DNA from: Xanthobacter autotrophicus
GTDB taxonomy: Bacteria > Pseudomonadota > Alphaproteobacteria > Rhizobiales > Xanthobacteraceae
DNA: 64,000 nt
Assembly (NCBI RefSeq): GCF_005871085.1
Contig: NZ_VAUP01000022.1
Span: 124,001-188,000 of the forward strand
Direction of reading: 5' to 3'
The position numbers and the translations under genes are program-made. The number at the start of each line of letters is the position of its first letter. Positions within the stretch are counted from its first letter, which is position 1. The notes under the pieces are model-generated. The model was given only the letters and a program-made list of their open reading frames with translations. It was not told where the DNA came from and did no database searches. Shown one piece after another: positions 18,001 through 28,201 of this stretch.

Positions 18001-19032
18001 ATGCGCGCGCCCGCCTTCTGGTGGCGCCGCCCGGGTCTTGCGAGTGCCTTGCTCTCCCCCGTCGGTGCCGTGGTGGGTGCCATCGCGCTCGCCCGCATGG
18101 GCAAGGCCGGCGGGCGGGTGGAGGCCCCGGTGCTGTGCATCGGCAATCCCACCGTGGGCGGCGCCGGCAAGACGCCCACGGCCATCGCCCTGCTCCGGCG
18201 GCTCACCGCCCGTGGCGCCACGCCCTTCGCCCTGCTGCGCGGCCATGGCGGCGCGGCGCCGATGCCGCTAAAGGTGGATTCCGCGATCCACGGCGCCGAC
18301 GCGGTAGGCGACGAAGCCCTGCTGCTGGCCCGCCACGCCCCCACCATCGTCGCCGGCGGCGCCCGCCGGGTCGGCGCCGAGATGGCGGTGGCGGTAGGGG
18401 CGAGCCACATCGTGATGGATGACGGCTTCCAGAATCCGTCCCTGCACAAGGATGTGTCGGTTCTGGTGGTGGATGGGGCCGTGGGCGCCGGCAATGCCTG
18501 CGTCACCCCCGCCGGCCCGCTGCGGGCGCCGCTCCTGCCTCAATTGGCCCGCGCCGACGCGGTGCTGGTCGTGGGCGACGGGTCAGCGGGGGAGAAGGTG
18601 GCCGCCGAGGCCGCACAAGCAGGATGCACCGTGCTGCGCGGGCGGCTGGTGCCCGATCCGGCGGCGGTGGCGGCATTGCGCGGGGTACCGCTCATCGCCT
18701 TCGCCGGCATCGGCCGGCCGGAGAAATTCTTCGCGACGCTGGAAGGGGAAGGGCTGACCCTGCTGGCGCGGCACGCCTTCGCCGACCATCATCCGTTCCG
18801 CCCCGCCGAAATCGCCCGCCTCGTCGAGGCCGCGCGGGCGCAGGGCGCCCGTCTGGTGACCACGCAAAAGGACAGGATCCGCCTTTCCGCGCCGGCCTTC
18901 GCCGGGCCGGAGTTCGCGACCGTGGTCGACGCCATCGCCACCCTGCCGGTCACCCTCGCCCTCGATGATCCCCATGGGCTCGACGCCCTTGTGGACCTCG
19001 CCGAAACCCGCTTTCAGGCGCGGCGCTTTTAA
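18001..19032 (+). CDS. lpxK: Tetraacyldisaccharide 4'-kinase
   Basis: A 343-residue lipid A kinase that phosphorylates the 4' position of the disaccharide precursor. Residues 1-30 contain the membrane-associated N-terminal helix and the P-loop GNPTVGGAGKTPT follows at 49-61. VMDDGFQNPSLHKDVSVLVV near 138 is the second hallmark, containing the catalytic DDGFQ. The C-terminal HAFADHHPF motif is also typical. The gene follows waaA by 2 bases, the common order for alphaproteobacteria, and ends 1 base from a convergent gene. Confidence 0.96.
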   Translation: MRAPAFWWRRPGLASALLSPVGAVVGAIALARMGKAGGRVEAPVLCIGNPTVGGAGKTPTAIALLRRLTARGATPFALLRGHGGAAPMPLKVDSAIHGADAVGDEALLLARHAPTIVAGGARRVGAEMAVAVGASHIVMDDGFQNPSLHKDVSVLVVDGAVGAGNACVTPAGPLRAPLLPQLARADAVLVVGDGSAGEKVAAEAAQAGCTVLRGRLVPDPAAVAALRGVPLIAFAGIGRPEKFFATLEGEGLTLLARHAFADHHPFRPAEIARLVEAARAQGARLVTTQKDRIRLSAPAFAGPEFATVVDAIATLPVTLALDDPHGLDALVDLAETRFQARRF

Positions 19033-19033
19033 C

Positions 19034-19405
19034 TCAGGCCCGGCGCGCGACGAGGGCGCTGGCCCCGACCGTGAGCCAGCCAAGGATCATCAGCGAGCCG
19101 CCGAAAGGCGCGCTGCCGCCCAGAAGCTTGACTTCCATCAAGGCCCGCGACGCCAGATCACCGGAAAACAGCAGGGCGCCGAGCGCGATGGCGCTCGCAC
19201 CCAATTGCAACACCACGCGTCCGCGCCCAAGCATGAGGCCGATGGCGCAGAGCCCCACCAGGGCGGAGGCGTGGAACAGGAGGAAATGGGCGGCCGTCTC
19301 CAGATTCGACCCGCCGCCCACATGGGCCGCGGCGGCGGCGCTGGCTACACCTGCGGCACCCATGAGGCCGGCAAGGACGACAAGAACACGGGTCCAGGGG
19401 GTCAT
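19034..19405 (-). CDS. DUF423 family membrane protein
   Basis: A 123-residue protein with four hydrophobic segments, matching the DUF423 family (YgdD-like small membrane proteins). Family features are the Gly/Ala-rich first helix, HFLLFHASALVGLCAIG near 40-56, and ALLFSGDLASRAL near 78. The function of the family is unknown. It converges on lpxK with the stops 1 base apart and is transcribed alone, away from acs. Confidence 0.88.
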   Translation of the reverse strand: MTPWTRVLVVLAGLMGAAGVASAAAAAHVGGGSNLETAAHFLLFHASALVGLCAIGLMLGRGRVVLQLGASAIALGALLFSGDLASRALMEVKLLGGSAPFGGSLMILGWLTVGASALVARRA

Positions 19406-19845
19406 GAAGCGGGGTCCGGTTCAGGAAGGGGACGGCAAAATCTTGCCGCAGGGTCAAGGATCTCGCAGATGCGGTGGTTCAGCTCTTCTATAGGGCGACG
19501 GCCGCCGCTGCGAAATGCCGGGTTGCTGCGGCATCTGCGAACAGTTTCGGGAGAGTGCGGGGCAGCATTTTCGACGGTGTCCGCTGCAAGCCGGTTGTAG
19601 CGGACCGAAGGGCGATTGCGTCCGCAAGTACGTTGAAACACAAGGCCTTGCCGGATCGGCTAGCACTGCAGGCCGGCCGGCGCGGGCTTTTGCGGAGGCG
19701 ACGAAGGGCTATGCACCCAAAGTCGTCCCCATCACCGCCTTGTGGAGCTTCCTGCCTCTCCCCATAATCCGGCCCAACCGAAGCGGAACAATCCGCCATA
19801 AACGAAGGATCGCGGGAAACGCGCCCGCGCGAGGGAGGCAAGAGC
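19406..19845. other. 440-base intergenic region between DUF423 and acs
   Basis: No convincing gene is seen. The region is divergent between the DUF423 gene and acs and must hold both promoters, but I could not place a strong -35/-10 pair. Open frames here are short, lack ribosome binding sites and have no family character. Just before acs, GAGGGAGGCAAG is its ribosome binding site. Confidence 0.6.
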
Positions 19846-21801
<1,956 letters not shown>

Positions 21802-21823
21802 GCCACATCGCCTTCTGAAAGCG

Positions 21824-21858
21824 AAACCGGCGTCCCTCGGGGCGCCGGTTTTGTTTTT
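21824..21858 (+). terminator. Rho-independent terminator after acs
   Basis: Arms AAACCGGCG and CGCCGGTTTT, 22 bases after the acs stop, around a small loop with its own TCCC/GGGG pairs, are followed by TTTTGTTTTT. The stem and T run make this a convincing intrinsic terminator for acs. The rest of the 342-base gap up to 22144 holds only a family A palindrome and no gene. Confidence 0.88.
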
Positions 21859-21929
21859 GGGGCCTTTGGACATCGAGGTCGGAGCCGGCTGAGACCCGGC
21901 AATAACCGGCTATCTATCCCATATAGCCG

Positions 21930-21962
21930 CCGTCATGCCCGGCCTTGTGCCGGCCATCCACG
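21930..21962. repeat. Intergenic palindrome, family A copy 2
   Basis: Sequence CCGTCATGCCCGGCC then TTGTGCCGGCCATCC, forming a hairpin with arms CCGGC and GCCGG and flanks of CCGTCATG and CCAT. It shares the opening CCGTCATG.CCGG with the elements at 3535 and 36375. Located between acs and a small convergent gene. Confidence 0.6.
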
Positions 21963-22143
21963 CGGGGCGGCTGGGACGGATTTTCGCGCTCTTACACCAG
22001 CGGCTCGGCGGGGATGCCCCGAACCTGCATGATTGCGGGTTCCGTTCGCAGAGGCTCAAGGCAGCAACAGCCGACTTCCGGGACACGCCCGAGCATGAGG
22101 CTCCCGGCCGGGTCTCAGTCTTATCGAATAAAAAGAAGCACCC

Positions 22144-22416
22144 TCAGTGCGTCAGACCGGCGATGGTATAATCGCCCGCCGCAACGCGCTCGGCGACGCG
22201 GGCCATGTATTCGGCGCTCGCGGTCTCGCCATAGGTGGCGACAAGGCTGCGCAGGGCGGTGAACAGCGCCGCCTGTACCAGGCAGTCTTCGTCGAGCCCC
22301 TCGCGCACGGCCTCCACCCACGCATCGTTCAGATAGGTGAGCGCGGCGTGGCGGTCGTCCGCGGCCATGTCAGCGATCTCGGGAAGGGCGATGGCTGGGG
22401 TGGGCAAGGTCGACAC
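22144..22416 (-). CDS. Small conserved protein of unknown function
   Basis: A 90-residue soluble protein, predicted helical, with the central stretch YLNDAWVEAVREGLDEDCLV and later ATYGETASAEYMARVAERV. The regular spacing of hydrophobic residues suggests a helical bundle; no signal peptide, membrane segment or known motif is seen. The start ATG is at 22416. I do not recognise the family. It is separated from the next minus-strand gene by about 105 bases and stands alone. Confidence 0.65.
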   Translation of the reverse strand: MSTLPTPAIALPEIADMAADDRHAALTYLNDAWVEAVREGLDEDCLVQAALFTALRSLVATYGETASAEYMARVAERVAAGDYTIAGLTH

Positions 22417-22521
22417 GGCAAGGCCTCCGCGCCGCGAAAATCATGCGGCGCTCCGCACTCTCTAGCATGTCGCGCGCAGGCATTCAGGCCAGTTCTGACC
22501 AAAAGGTTAACGCCGGAATTC

Positions 22522-22911
22522 TTAATTTCCGCCGTAGCGCACCACGATGTCGTGGGCGAGGCGCGAGCCCTCGTCGAGCTGGCGTTCCACCGCCACCCGC
22601 GCCGCTGGCGTGCAGGCGCGGTAGACCTCCGCATAGCTGGAATAGCCGCGGTTGAAGCTTGATATGATCTTGGCCCGGCGGGCGTCCGAGGGCTGCTCGG
22701 TATCGATGAGGGCCTGCATCTCGGTGCGCCAGCGCTGCCCCTCGGAGGTCACGCCGCACAGCGGGCGCAGATAATGCAGCGCGCCGAGGATCTCGGCGAG
22801 CCGCATGAGGTCCCCGTCATAGGGCGGCGGGGCGCCCTCGGTCGGGCCCGCCGCGAAAGCGGGGGATGAGAGCGCGAGCGCGCCGGCGGTGAGAAGAACG
22901 AGGATGCGCAT
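22522..22911 (-). CDS. TIGR02301-type secreted protein
   Basis: A 129-residue protein beginning at ATG 22911 with a signal peptide (MRILVLLTAGALALSSPAFA). The mature protein contains LMRLAEILGALHYLRPLCG and later FNRGYSSYAEVYRACTPAA, blocks of a conserved protein family restricted to Hyphomicrobiales (TIGR02301, by memory). Two Cys lie in those blocks and may form a disulfide. Function unknown. The frame extends upstream to 22962 but the added residues would precede the signal peptide and overlap the Nudix gene. Confidence 0.8.
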   Translation of the reverse strand: MRILVLLTAGALALSSPAFAAGPTEGAPPPYDGDLMRLAEILGALHYLRPLCGVTSEGQRWRTEMQALIDTEQPSDARRAKIISSFNRGYSSYAEVYRACTPAARVAVERQLDEGSRLAHDIVVRYGGN

Positions 22912-22958
22912 GACCTTGCCGTTTCCGCGCCCACTCCTGCGGCGCGGCGGGCTTGCGG

Positions 22959-23426
22959 TCAAGGCTCGATCACCAGAAGGGCCGCCTGCGCCACCACCTC
23001 GGCGAGCCCCTCGGTGGTGGGCAGGGCGGCAACCTCATTGGGGCGGAACCAACCCACTTCGGCGGCCTCCGCCCCCGGCTGTGGCTCGCCGGCGCGCCAG
23101 CGCGCCGCGTGGGCGATCACCACGAAATGAGCGGCAAGCTCGCCTTCCTTGTCGCGGATGATGATGTCGCGCGCTGCGGCGAGCCCGACGATGTCGGCGC
23201 TCACACCGACCTCCTCCATCACTTCGCGCACGGCCGCTTCGGCCAGGGTCTCTCCAGGCTCCACCCGGCCGCCGGGCAGGCTCCACAGGCCGGCGCCGGG
23301 ATTGGCGGCGCGGCGGGCGAGCAGCACCAGCGGGCCGCGAAACACGGCGGCGCTGGCCGCCAGCGTCGGACGCACGGGCGGGCGCGGGGCGGCGGCGGGC
23401 GTCGGCGGCGAAAGGGTCTCGGTCAT
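22959..23426 (-). CDS. Nudix hydrolase
   Basis: A 155-residue protein with an intact Nudix box at residues 52-74: G followed by five residues, E, seven residues, then REVMEEVGV (pattern GX5EX7REUXEEXGU). These enzymes cleave nucleoside diphosphates linked to another group, using Mg. The N-terminal 20 residues are Pro/Ala-rich and probably disordered. Substrate is not defined by the sequence. It lies 47 bases upstream of the secreted TIGR02301-type gene on the same strand and may share its message. Confidence 0.9.
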   Translation of the reverse strand: MTETLSPPTPAAAPRPPVRPTLAASAAVFRGPLVLLARRAANPGAGLWSLPGGRVEPGETLAEAAVREVMEEVGVSADIVGLAAARDIIIRDKEGELAAHFVVIAHAARWRAGEPQPGAEAAEVGWFRPNEVAALPTTEGLAEVVAQAALLVIEP

Positions 23427-23555
23427 GGCAAGGCTCGCACTGGAACAGCTCGCGCTGGGAAGGCTTAGGCTGAAAGGCTCGGCCCGCCCGTAACGGGCGG
23501 CTTGTCGTGGGTGGGCGGGAGCTTACCCTTCCCGTCAACCTGGAGCACGCGATTC

Positions 23556-24224
23556 GTGACCGCCGAGATGAAGGACCCCTCCCCCCAGCCCGAGGAGACA
23601 CAGCAGGCCCCTGCCCCCGCCCGCCGGAAAAAGTCGGTCCCGGTGCGGGCGTGGCAGCGCATGCTGTCGGGGCGGCGGCTTGATCTGCTCGATCCTTCCC
23701 CCCTGGACGTGGAAATCGAGGACATCGCCCACGGCCTCGCCCGCGTCGCCCGCTGGAACGGGCAGACCTCCGGTTCCAACATCTTCTCGGTGGCGCAGCA
23801 CTCACTGCTGGTGGAGCGCCTGTCGCGCCGCTCCCACCCGGATCTCGATCCGCGCTGGCGGCTATGCGTGCTGCTGCATGACGCCCCCGAATACGTGATC
23901 GGCGACATGATCTCCCCGTTCAAGGCGGTGCTGGGGGGCGACTACAAGGCGGTGGAGGCCCGGCTCCTGTCGGCCATCTCCATCCGCTTCAGCCTGCCGA
24001 CGGTCTGGCCCGCGCCGCTGGTGAAGATCGTGAAGGCATCGGACCATGCCGCCGCTTTTTTCGAGGCGACGCGCCTTGCCGGATTCGCTGCCGAGGAAGC
24101 CAAGGCCTTCTTCGGCCGCCCGGCCCGCCTCGACGCTGCGGCGGAAAAGGATTATCTCACCCCATGGGAGGCAGAGACCGCAAAAATGCGGTTTCTGAAA
24201 CGGTTCGAGGAGCTGAAGCCATGA
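23556..24224 (+). CDS. HD-domain phosphohydrolase (YfbR-like)
   Basis: A 222-residue protein starting at GTG 23556, with GGAG about 10 bases upstream; ATG at 23568 is an alternative. Residues 25-45 are basic (RRKKSVPVRAWQRML). The HD core has His82 in SVAQHSLLV, the His108-Asp109 pair in LLHDAPEYVIGDM, and a later Asp in KASDHAAAFF, as in YfbR-like 5'-nucleotidase/phosphohydrolases. It overlaps the following phosphatase gene by 4 bases, suggesting they work together or are at least co-translated. Confidence 0.87.
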   Translation: MTAEMKDPSPQPEETQQAPAPARRKKSVPVRAWQRMLSGRRLDLLDPSPLDVEIEDIAHGLARVARWNGQTSGSNIFSVAQHSLLVERLSRRSHPDLDPRWRLCVLLHDAPEYVIGDMISPFKAVLGGDYKAVEARLLSAISIRFSLPTVWPAPLVKIVKASDHAAAFFEATRLAGFAAEEAKAFFGRPARLDAAAEKDYLTPWEAETAKMRFLKRFEELKP

Positions 24225-24727
24225 TCCATGTCTGCTCCCTCGCCAAGCTGCACGATACGGTCGAGACCACGGGCGCGCGGCATGTCATCACGCTCATCAA
24301 CGGGAACACGGTTCTGACCCGTCCGAGCAACGTCGACCCCACTAACCATCTCTTCCTCGGCATCAACGACATCGTCGAGGAGATCGAGGGCATGGTGGTG
24401 CCGGACGAGGCCCACATGCACGAGTTGTTCGAGTTCGTGCATGCCTGGCCGCGCGAGGCGCCCCTGGTGATCCATTGCTATGCCGGCATCTCGCGCTCCA
24501 CCGCGGCGGCCTATGCCACCCTGTGCGCGCTGCTGCCCGACCGCGACGAGACGGAGCTGGCCCAGCGCCTGCGCCACGCCTCGCCCACCGCGACCCCCAA
24601 TCCGCGCATCGTGGCGCTGGCCGATAAGGTGCTGAAGCGCGACGGGAGGATGGTGGCCGCCATTCATGCCATCGGCCGCGGCGCCGACGCCTTCGAGGGC
24701 GAGCCCTTCAGCCTGCCGGTGCGCTGA
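24221..24727 (+). CDS. Tyrosine/dual-specificity phosphatase-like protein
   Basis: A 168-residue protein with the phosphatase signature His85-Cys86-x5-Arg92 in VIHCYAGISRSTAAAYA, which carries the catalytic Cys and phosphate-binding loop. Other elements include ITLINGN near 23 and NDIVEEIEGMVVPDEAHMHE, which places the loop before the active site; no general-acid Asp is obvious. ATG at 24221 overlaps the stop of the HD hydrolase gene. The pair HD hydrolase plus tyrosine phosphatase-like protein is common in alphaproteobacteria. Substrate unknown. Confidence 0.85.
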   Translation: MIHVCSLAKLHDTVETTGARHVITLINGNTVLTRPSNVDPTNHLFLGINDIVEEIEGMVVPDEAHMHELFEFVHAWPREAPLVIHCYAGISRSTAAAYATLCALLPDRDETELAQRLRHASPTATPNPRIVALADKVLKRDGRMVAAIHAIGRGADAFEGEPFSLPVR

Positions 24728-24992
24728 GGCCGGCCGAAGCGGGAAGCCGCTGTCGCGGGCGCCGTGCGCGTGCCTTTGCGTCATGGGCACCCGCATGTGA
24801 ATGATGGGCGGATGTCGCGACAGCGTGATGGTCGAAAACCGCGCGGGGTGATCGCGCTGCGGCGCAGCATGATCTAGGATCGTGGGCACATCGCTCCCAG
24901 CCGGCCTCGCAAGCCGGGAGCGTCCAGCCCCCTTCCGACCCTGCCCGCCGGCGCACCGTCCCTGCTGGGGCCCGCGCGGCCGGAGACTGCCC

Positions 24993-26162
24993 ATGACCTC
25001 CTCTTCCGCCAGCGCCCAGGGCGCCGGCTTCGGACGCATCTTCGCCATGGCCGCCGCCGCGGGCGTGGCGGTGGCCAACATCTATTACAACCAGCCCATG
25101 CTGGCGGTGATGGAGCGCGACCTGCCCGGGCCCCTCACGCCTCTGGTGCCCACGGTGACGCAGATCGGCTATGCCGCCGGCCTGTTCCTGCTGGTGCCGC
25201 TGGGTGATGTGGTGGAGCGGCGGCGCCTCATCGTGATCCAGTTCGTGGCGGTGGCGGTAGCGCTGGCCTTCTCCGCCCTGGCGCAGGGGCCGCTGGCCTT
25301 GCTTGCCGCCTCGCTGCTGGTGGGCCTCGGCTCCACGGTGGCGCAGCAGATCGTGCCGCTGGCGGCCCATCTCGCCGCGCCGGAGAAGCGCGGCGCCACG
25401 GTGGGCATGGTGCTGTCGGGCATCCTTGCCGGCATCCTGCTGAGCCGCACCCTGTCCGGCTTCGTCGCCGCCCATGCGGGCTGGCGCGACATGTTCTGGC
25501 TGGGCGTGCCCATGGCGCTCCTCGCCGGCGGCCTGATGGCGCTGACCCTGCCCCGCAGCATGCCCGAGACCAGCCTGTCCTACGGCCGCCTGCTGGGGTC
25601 GCTGGGCGCCCTGTGGCGCGAGTTTCCCACCCTGCGCCGGGCCGCCATCACCCAGGCGCTCATCTTCGCCGCCTTCATCGCCTTCTGGACCATCCTCGCC
25701 TTCCGGCTGGAAGGGCCGCCATTCCACCTGGGCGCGCAGGCGGCGGGGCTGTTCGGCATCCTCGGCCTTGTCGGCATCCTCGCCGCGCCCTTGTCCGGCC
25801 GCTTCGCCGACCGCAGGGGCCCCGGCAGCGTGGTGCTCTGGGGCGCCGGCCTCGCCCTGGTGGCCTGGCTCATCTTCTTCGCCTGGCCCGGCATCGCCGG
25901 CATGGTGGTGGGCGTCATCGTGCTGGATTTCGCCATGCAGGGCGCACTGGTGGCCAACCAGCACATCGTGTTCGCCCTGCGGCCCGCCGCCCGCGCGCGG
26001 CTGAACACCATCCTCATCGGCACCATGTTCGTCGGCGGAGCCCTGGGCTCGGCGGCGGCCACGCTCGCCTGGGGCTTCGGCGGCTGGCCGGCGGTGTGCG
26101 CGGCGGGACTTGGCTGCGGCGCCCTCGCCCTCGCCATCCAGGCGCTGGGCCGCAGGGGGTAG
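24993..26162 (+). CDS. MFS transporter
   Basis: A 389-residue integral membrane protein with about 12 transmembrane segments of the major facilitator superfamily. The first helix ends [13 protein letters not shown], and [13 protein letters not shown] near 70 is the conserved loop between helices 2 and 3 typical of MFS carriers, with a second loop [12 protein letters not shown] in the C-terminal half. The YYNQPML start is typical of the YnfM-like sugar-efflux/multidrug branch. ATG at 24993 is chosen over upstream frame extension, which is non-conserved. It converges tightly on a methyltransferase gene. Confidence 0.88.
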   Translation: MTSSSASAQGAGFGRIFAMAAAAGVAVANIYYNQPMLAVMERDLPGPLTPLVPTVTQIGYAAGLFLLVPLGDVVERRRLIVIQFVAVAVALAFSALAQGPLALLAASLLVGLGSTVAQQIVPLAAHLAAPEKRGATVGMVLSGILAGILLSRTLSGFVAAHAGWRDMFWLGVPMALLAGGLMALTLPRSMPETSLSYGRLLGSLGALWREFPTLRRAAITQALIFAAFIAFWTILAFRLEGPPFHLGAQAAGLFGILGLVGILAAPLSGRFADRRGPGSVVLWGAGLALVAWLIFFAWPGIAGMVVGVIVLDFAMQGALVANQHIVFALRPAARARLNTILIGTMFVGGALGSAAATLAWGFGGWPAVCAAGLGCGALALAIQALGRRG

Positions 26163-27089
26163 CTAGCCCAGCACGCAGACGAGACCGGGCACCGCCACGC
26201 CCTTTTCCGCGCGGGTGGAGGCGGCCTCCAGCAGCACGATGGCGAGCCCCGCCGCATGCGCCAGTGCCCGGACATGATCTGCGGAATGGGCGTAACGCAG
26301 GGTATCGCGCAAGATCACGCCGTCGCCCTCATGGGTTTCCAGCGTGAAGGCGAAGAGGCCATCCGCCCTCAGCACCCGCCGCGCCGCGTGGAAGATGGGG
26401 GCAAGGTCCGCCACGTAGCACAGGGCATCGGCGGCAAGGATAAGGTCGAGACTGACCTCGGGGACTGCCTCCAGCGCCGCGCCCATCTCGCCGGCCTCAA
26501 GCCGGGCATAAAGACCAAGCCCCGCCGCCTTCTCCAGCATGGCCGGGGAGAGGTCGACGCCCGCCAGCCGCTCCACCACCGTCGCGAACAGCACCCCCGC
26601 GAGCCCCGTGCCACAGCCCAGATCCAGCCCCTCGGCGAAATCGAGCGTGCGTCCCCGCGCCGCCGCCGCCCGCGTCAGCGCCTCGAACAGCAGTTCCGGT
26701 CCGCGATAGGCGAGCTTGTCGCGCAGGGCGGTGTCGAAGCGGTCGGCATATTGATCGAACAGGGTGCGCACATAGGCCGCCGACATGGCCCCCTCGGCCG
26801 GCGCCGCGCCCAGCCGGGCCAGGTGCAGCCCCGCCCCGAGCGCGTCGTCGGGATCGAGCGCGCGCACCCGCTCAAAGGCCTCGGCCGCACCGGTGCGGTC
26901 CGCCAGCGCGGCGCGCGCTTCCCCAAGCAGGAACCAGGCGGCGGCGAAATGCGGGGCGTCCGTCACGGTCTCGGCCAGCAGCTCGGCGCAGGCGCTTGCG
27001 TCGCCCTCGGCGAGGAAGGCGCGGGCCCAGTCGAGCCGCCGGTCGAGCACCGGATCGCCGGACAGGAGGGTGAAGGCGGAATGAGCCAC
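26163..27089 (-). CDS. Class I SAM-dependent methyltransferase with TPR-like N-terminus
   Basis: A 308-residue protein starting at GTG 27089. Residues about 15-100 form two helical tetratricopeptide-like repeats (LDWARAFLAEGDASACAELL and AAWFLLGEARAALADRTGAA). The C-terminal half is a class I methyltransferase with motif I DLGCGTGLAGVLFA, then VDLSPAMLEKA, and DLILAADALCYVADL. This layout occurs in a widespread bacterial family of unknown substrate, sometimes linked to trans-aconitate-type enzymes. Its stop codon is adjacent to that of the MFS gene. The upstream GAGG is a weak ribosome binding sequence. Confidence 0.83.
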   Translation of the reverse strand: MAHSAFTLLSGDPVLDRRLDWARAFLAEGDASACAELLAETVTDAPHFAAAWFLLGEARAALADRTGAAEAFERVRALDPDDALGAGLHLARLGAAPAEGAMSAAYVRTLFDQYADRFDTALRDKLAYRGPELLFEALTRAAAARGRTLDFAEGLDLGCGTGLAGVLFATVVERLAGVDLSPAMLEKAAGLGLYARLEAGEMGAALEAVPEVSLDLILAADALCYVADLAPIFHAARRVLRADGLFAFTLETHEGDGVILRDTLRYAHSADHVRALAHAAGLAIVLLEAASTRAEKGVAVPGLVCVLG

Positions 27090-27154
27090 TGGACCGAAAC
27101 CTCGCGAAACCGCTTTGCGCTTCCCATATAGGCGGCAAGCCAGTTCATAAAGAC

Positions 27155-28201
27155 ATGCGCCCGGAAGACCTGCTCTGCCCCTCGCCCAAGGGCCTTTATT
27201 CCCCCGCCGGCGACTTCTACGTGGACCCGACGCGCGCCGTGCCGCGGGCGCTGATCACCCATGGCCATTCGGACCATGCCCGCGCCGGCCATGCCCATGT
27301 GCTCGCCACCCGGCAGACACTGGACCTTATGGCCATCCGCTACGGCGAAGGCTTCGCCGGTTCGACCCAGGCACTGGCCTATGGCGATGCGGTGGTCATC
27401 AACGGCGTGCGGGTGAGCCTGCACCCTGCCGGCCATGTGCTCGGCTCGGCCCAGGTCCGGCTGGAGAAGGACGGGCTCGTGATCGTCGTGTCCGGCGACT
27501 ACAAGGACGCCGCCGACCCCACCTGCGCGCCATTCGAGCCGGTTCGCTGCCACGTCTTCGTCAGCGAGGCGACCTTCGGCCTGCCGGTATTCCGCCATCC
27601 CCCGGCGGCGGCGGAGACCGAGAAGCTGCTCGCCTCGGTGCGCATCTTCCCCGAGCGAACCCACATCGTCGGCGCCTATTCGCTCGGCAAGGCCCAGCGC
27701 ATGATGGCGCTGATGCGCGCCGCCGGCCACGACGCGCCGATCTATGTGCACGGCGCCCTTACCGCCATCACCGACTATTACGGCACGCAGGGCATGGCCC
27801 TGGGCGACATCCGGCCGGTGAAGGGCACGGACAAGGCCGCCTTCGCCGGGGCGGTGGTGATCGCCCCGCCCTCGGCCATGACCGACATCTGGGCGCGGCG
27901 CTTCGCCGATCCCATCACCTGCTTTGCCTCCGGCTGGATGCGGGTGCGCGCCCGGGCCCGCCAGCGCGGCGTGGAGCTGCCGCTGGTGGTGTCCGACCAT
28001 GCGGACTGGGACGGGCTTTGCGCCTCCATCCAGGCCACCGGCTGCGAGGAGCTGTGGGTGACCCATGGCGCCGAGGATGCTTTGGTCCACTGGGCCCAGA
28101 CCCGCCAATTGCGCGCCCGCCCGCTCCACATGGTGGGCTATGGCGAGGAGGACGAGGAGGCCGCCCCCACCGAGGGCGCAGCGCCGGGGGCTGCGCCATG
28201 A
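27155..28201 (+). CDS. Ligase-associated DNA exonuclease (metallo-beta-lactamase fold)
   Basis: A 348-residue protein of the mRNA-3'-end-processing-like branch of the metallo-beta-lactamase superfamily. The Zn-binding HxHxDH motif is in ITHGHSDHARAGH near 32-44; HPAGHVLGSAQV near 90 and SDHADWDGL near 280 supply further ligands. In bacteria this protein is encoded beside ATP-dependent DNA ligase and is called ligase-associated exonuclease, acting in DNA repair. It overlaps the ligase gene by 4 bases (ATGA). The helicase and phosphoesterase that often complete the set are not here. Confidence 0.92.
   Translation: MRPEDLLCPSPKGLYSPAGDFYVDPTRAVPRALITHGHSDHARAGHAHVLATRQTLDLMAIRYGEGFAGSTQALAYGDAVVINGVRVSLHPAGHVLGSAQVRLEKDGLVIVVSGDYKDAADPTCAPFEPVRCHVFVSEATFGLPVFRHPPAAAETEKLLASVRIFPERTHIVGAYSLGKAQRMMALMRAAGHDAPIYVHGALTAITDYYGTQGMALGDIRPVKGTDKAAFAGAVVIAPPSAMTDIWARRFADPITCFASGWMRVRARARQRGVELPLVVSDHADWDGLCASIQATGCEELWVTHGAEDALVHWAQTRQLRARPLHMVGYGEEDEEAAPTEGAAPGAAP

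Noticed and set aside
24728-24992. Regulatory RNA in the gap before the MFS gene
   Set aside because: No stable hairpin or riboswitch pattern is recognisable in this gap.
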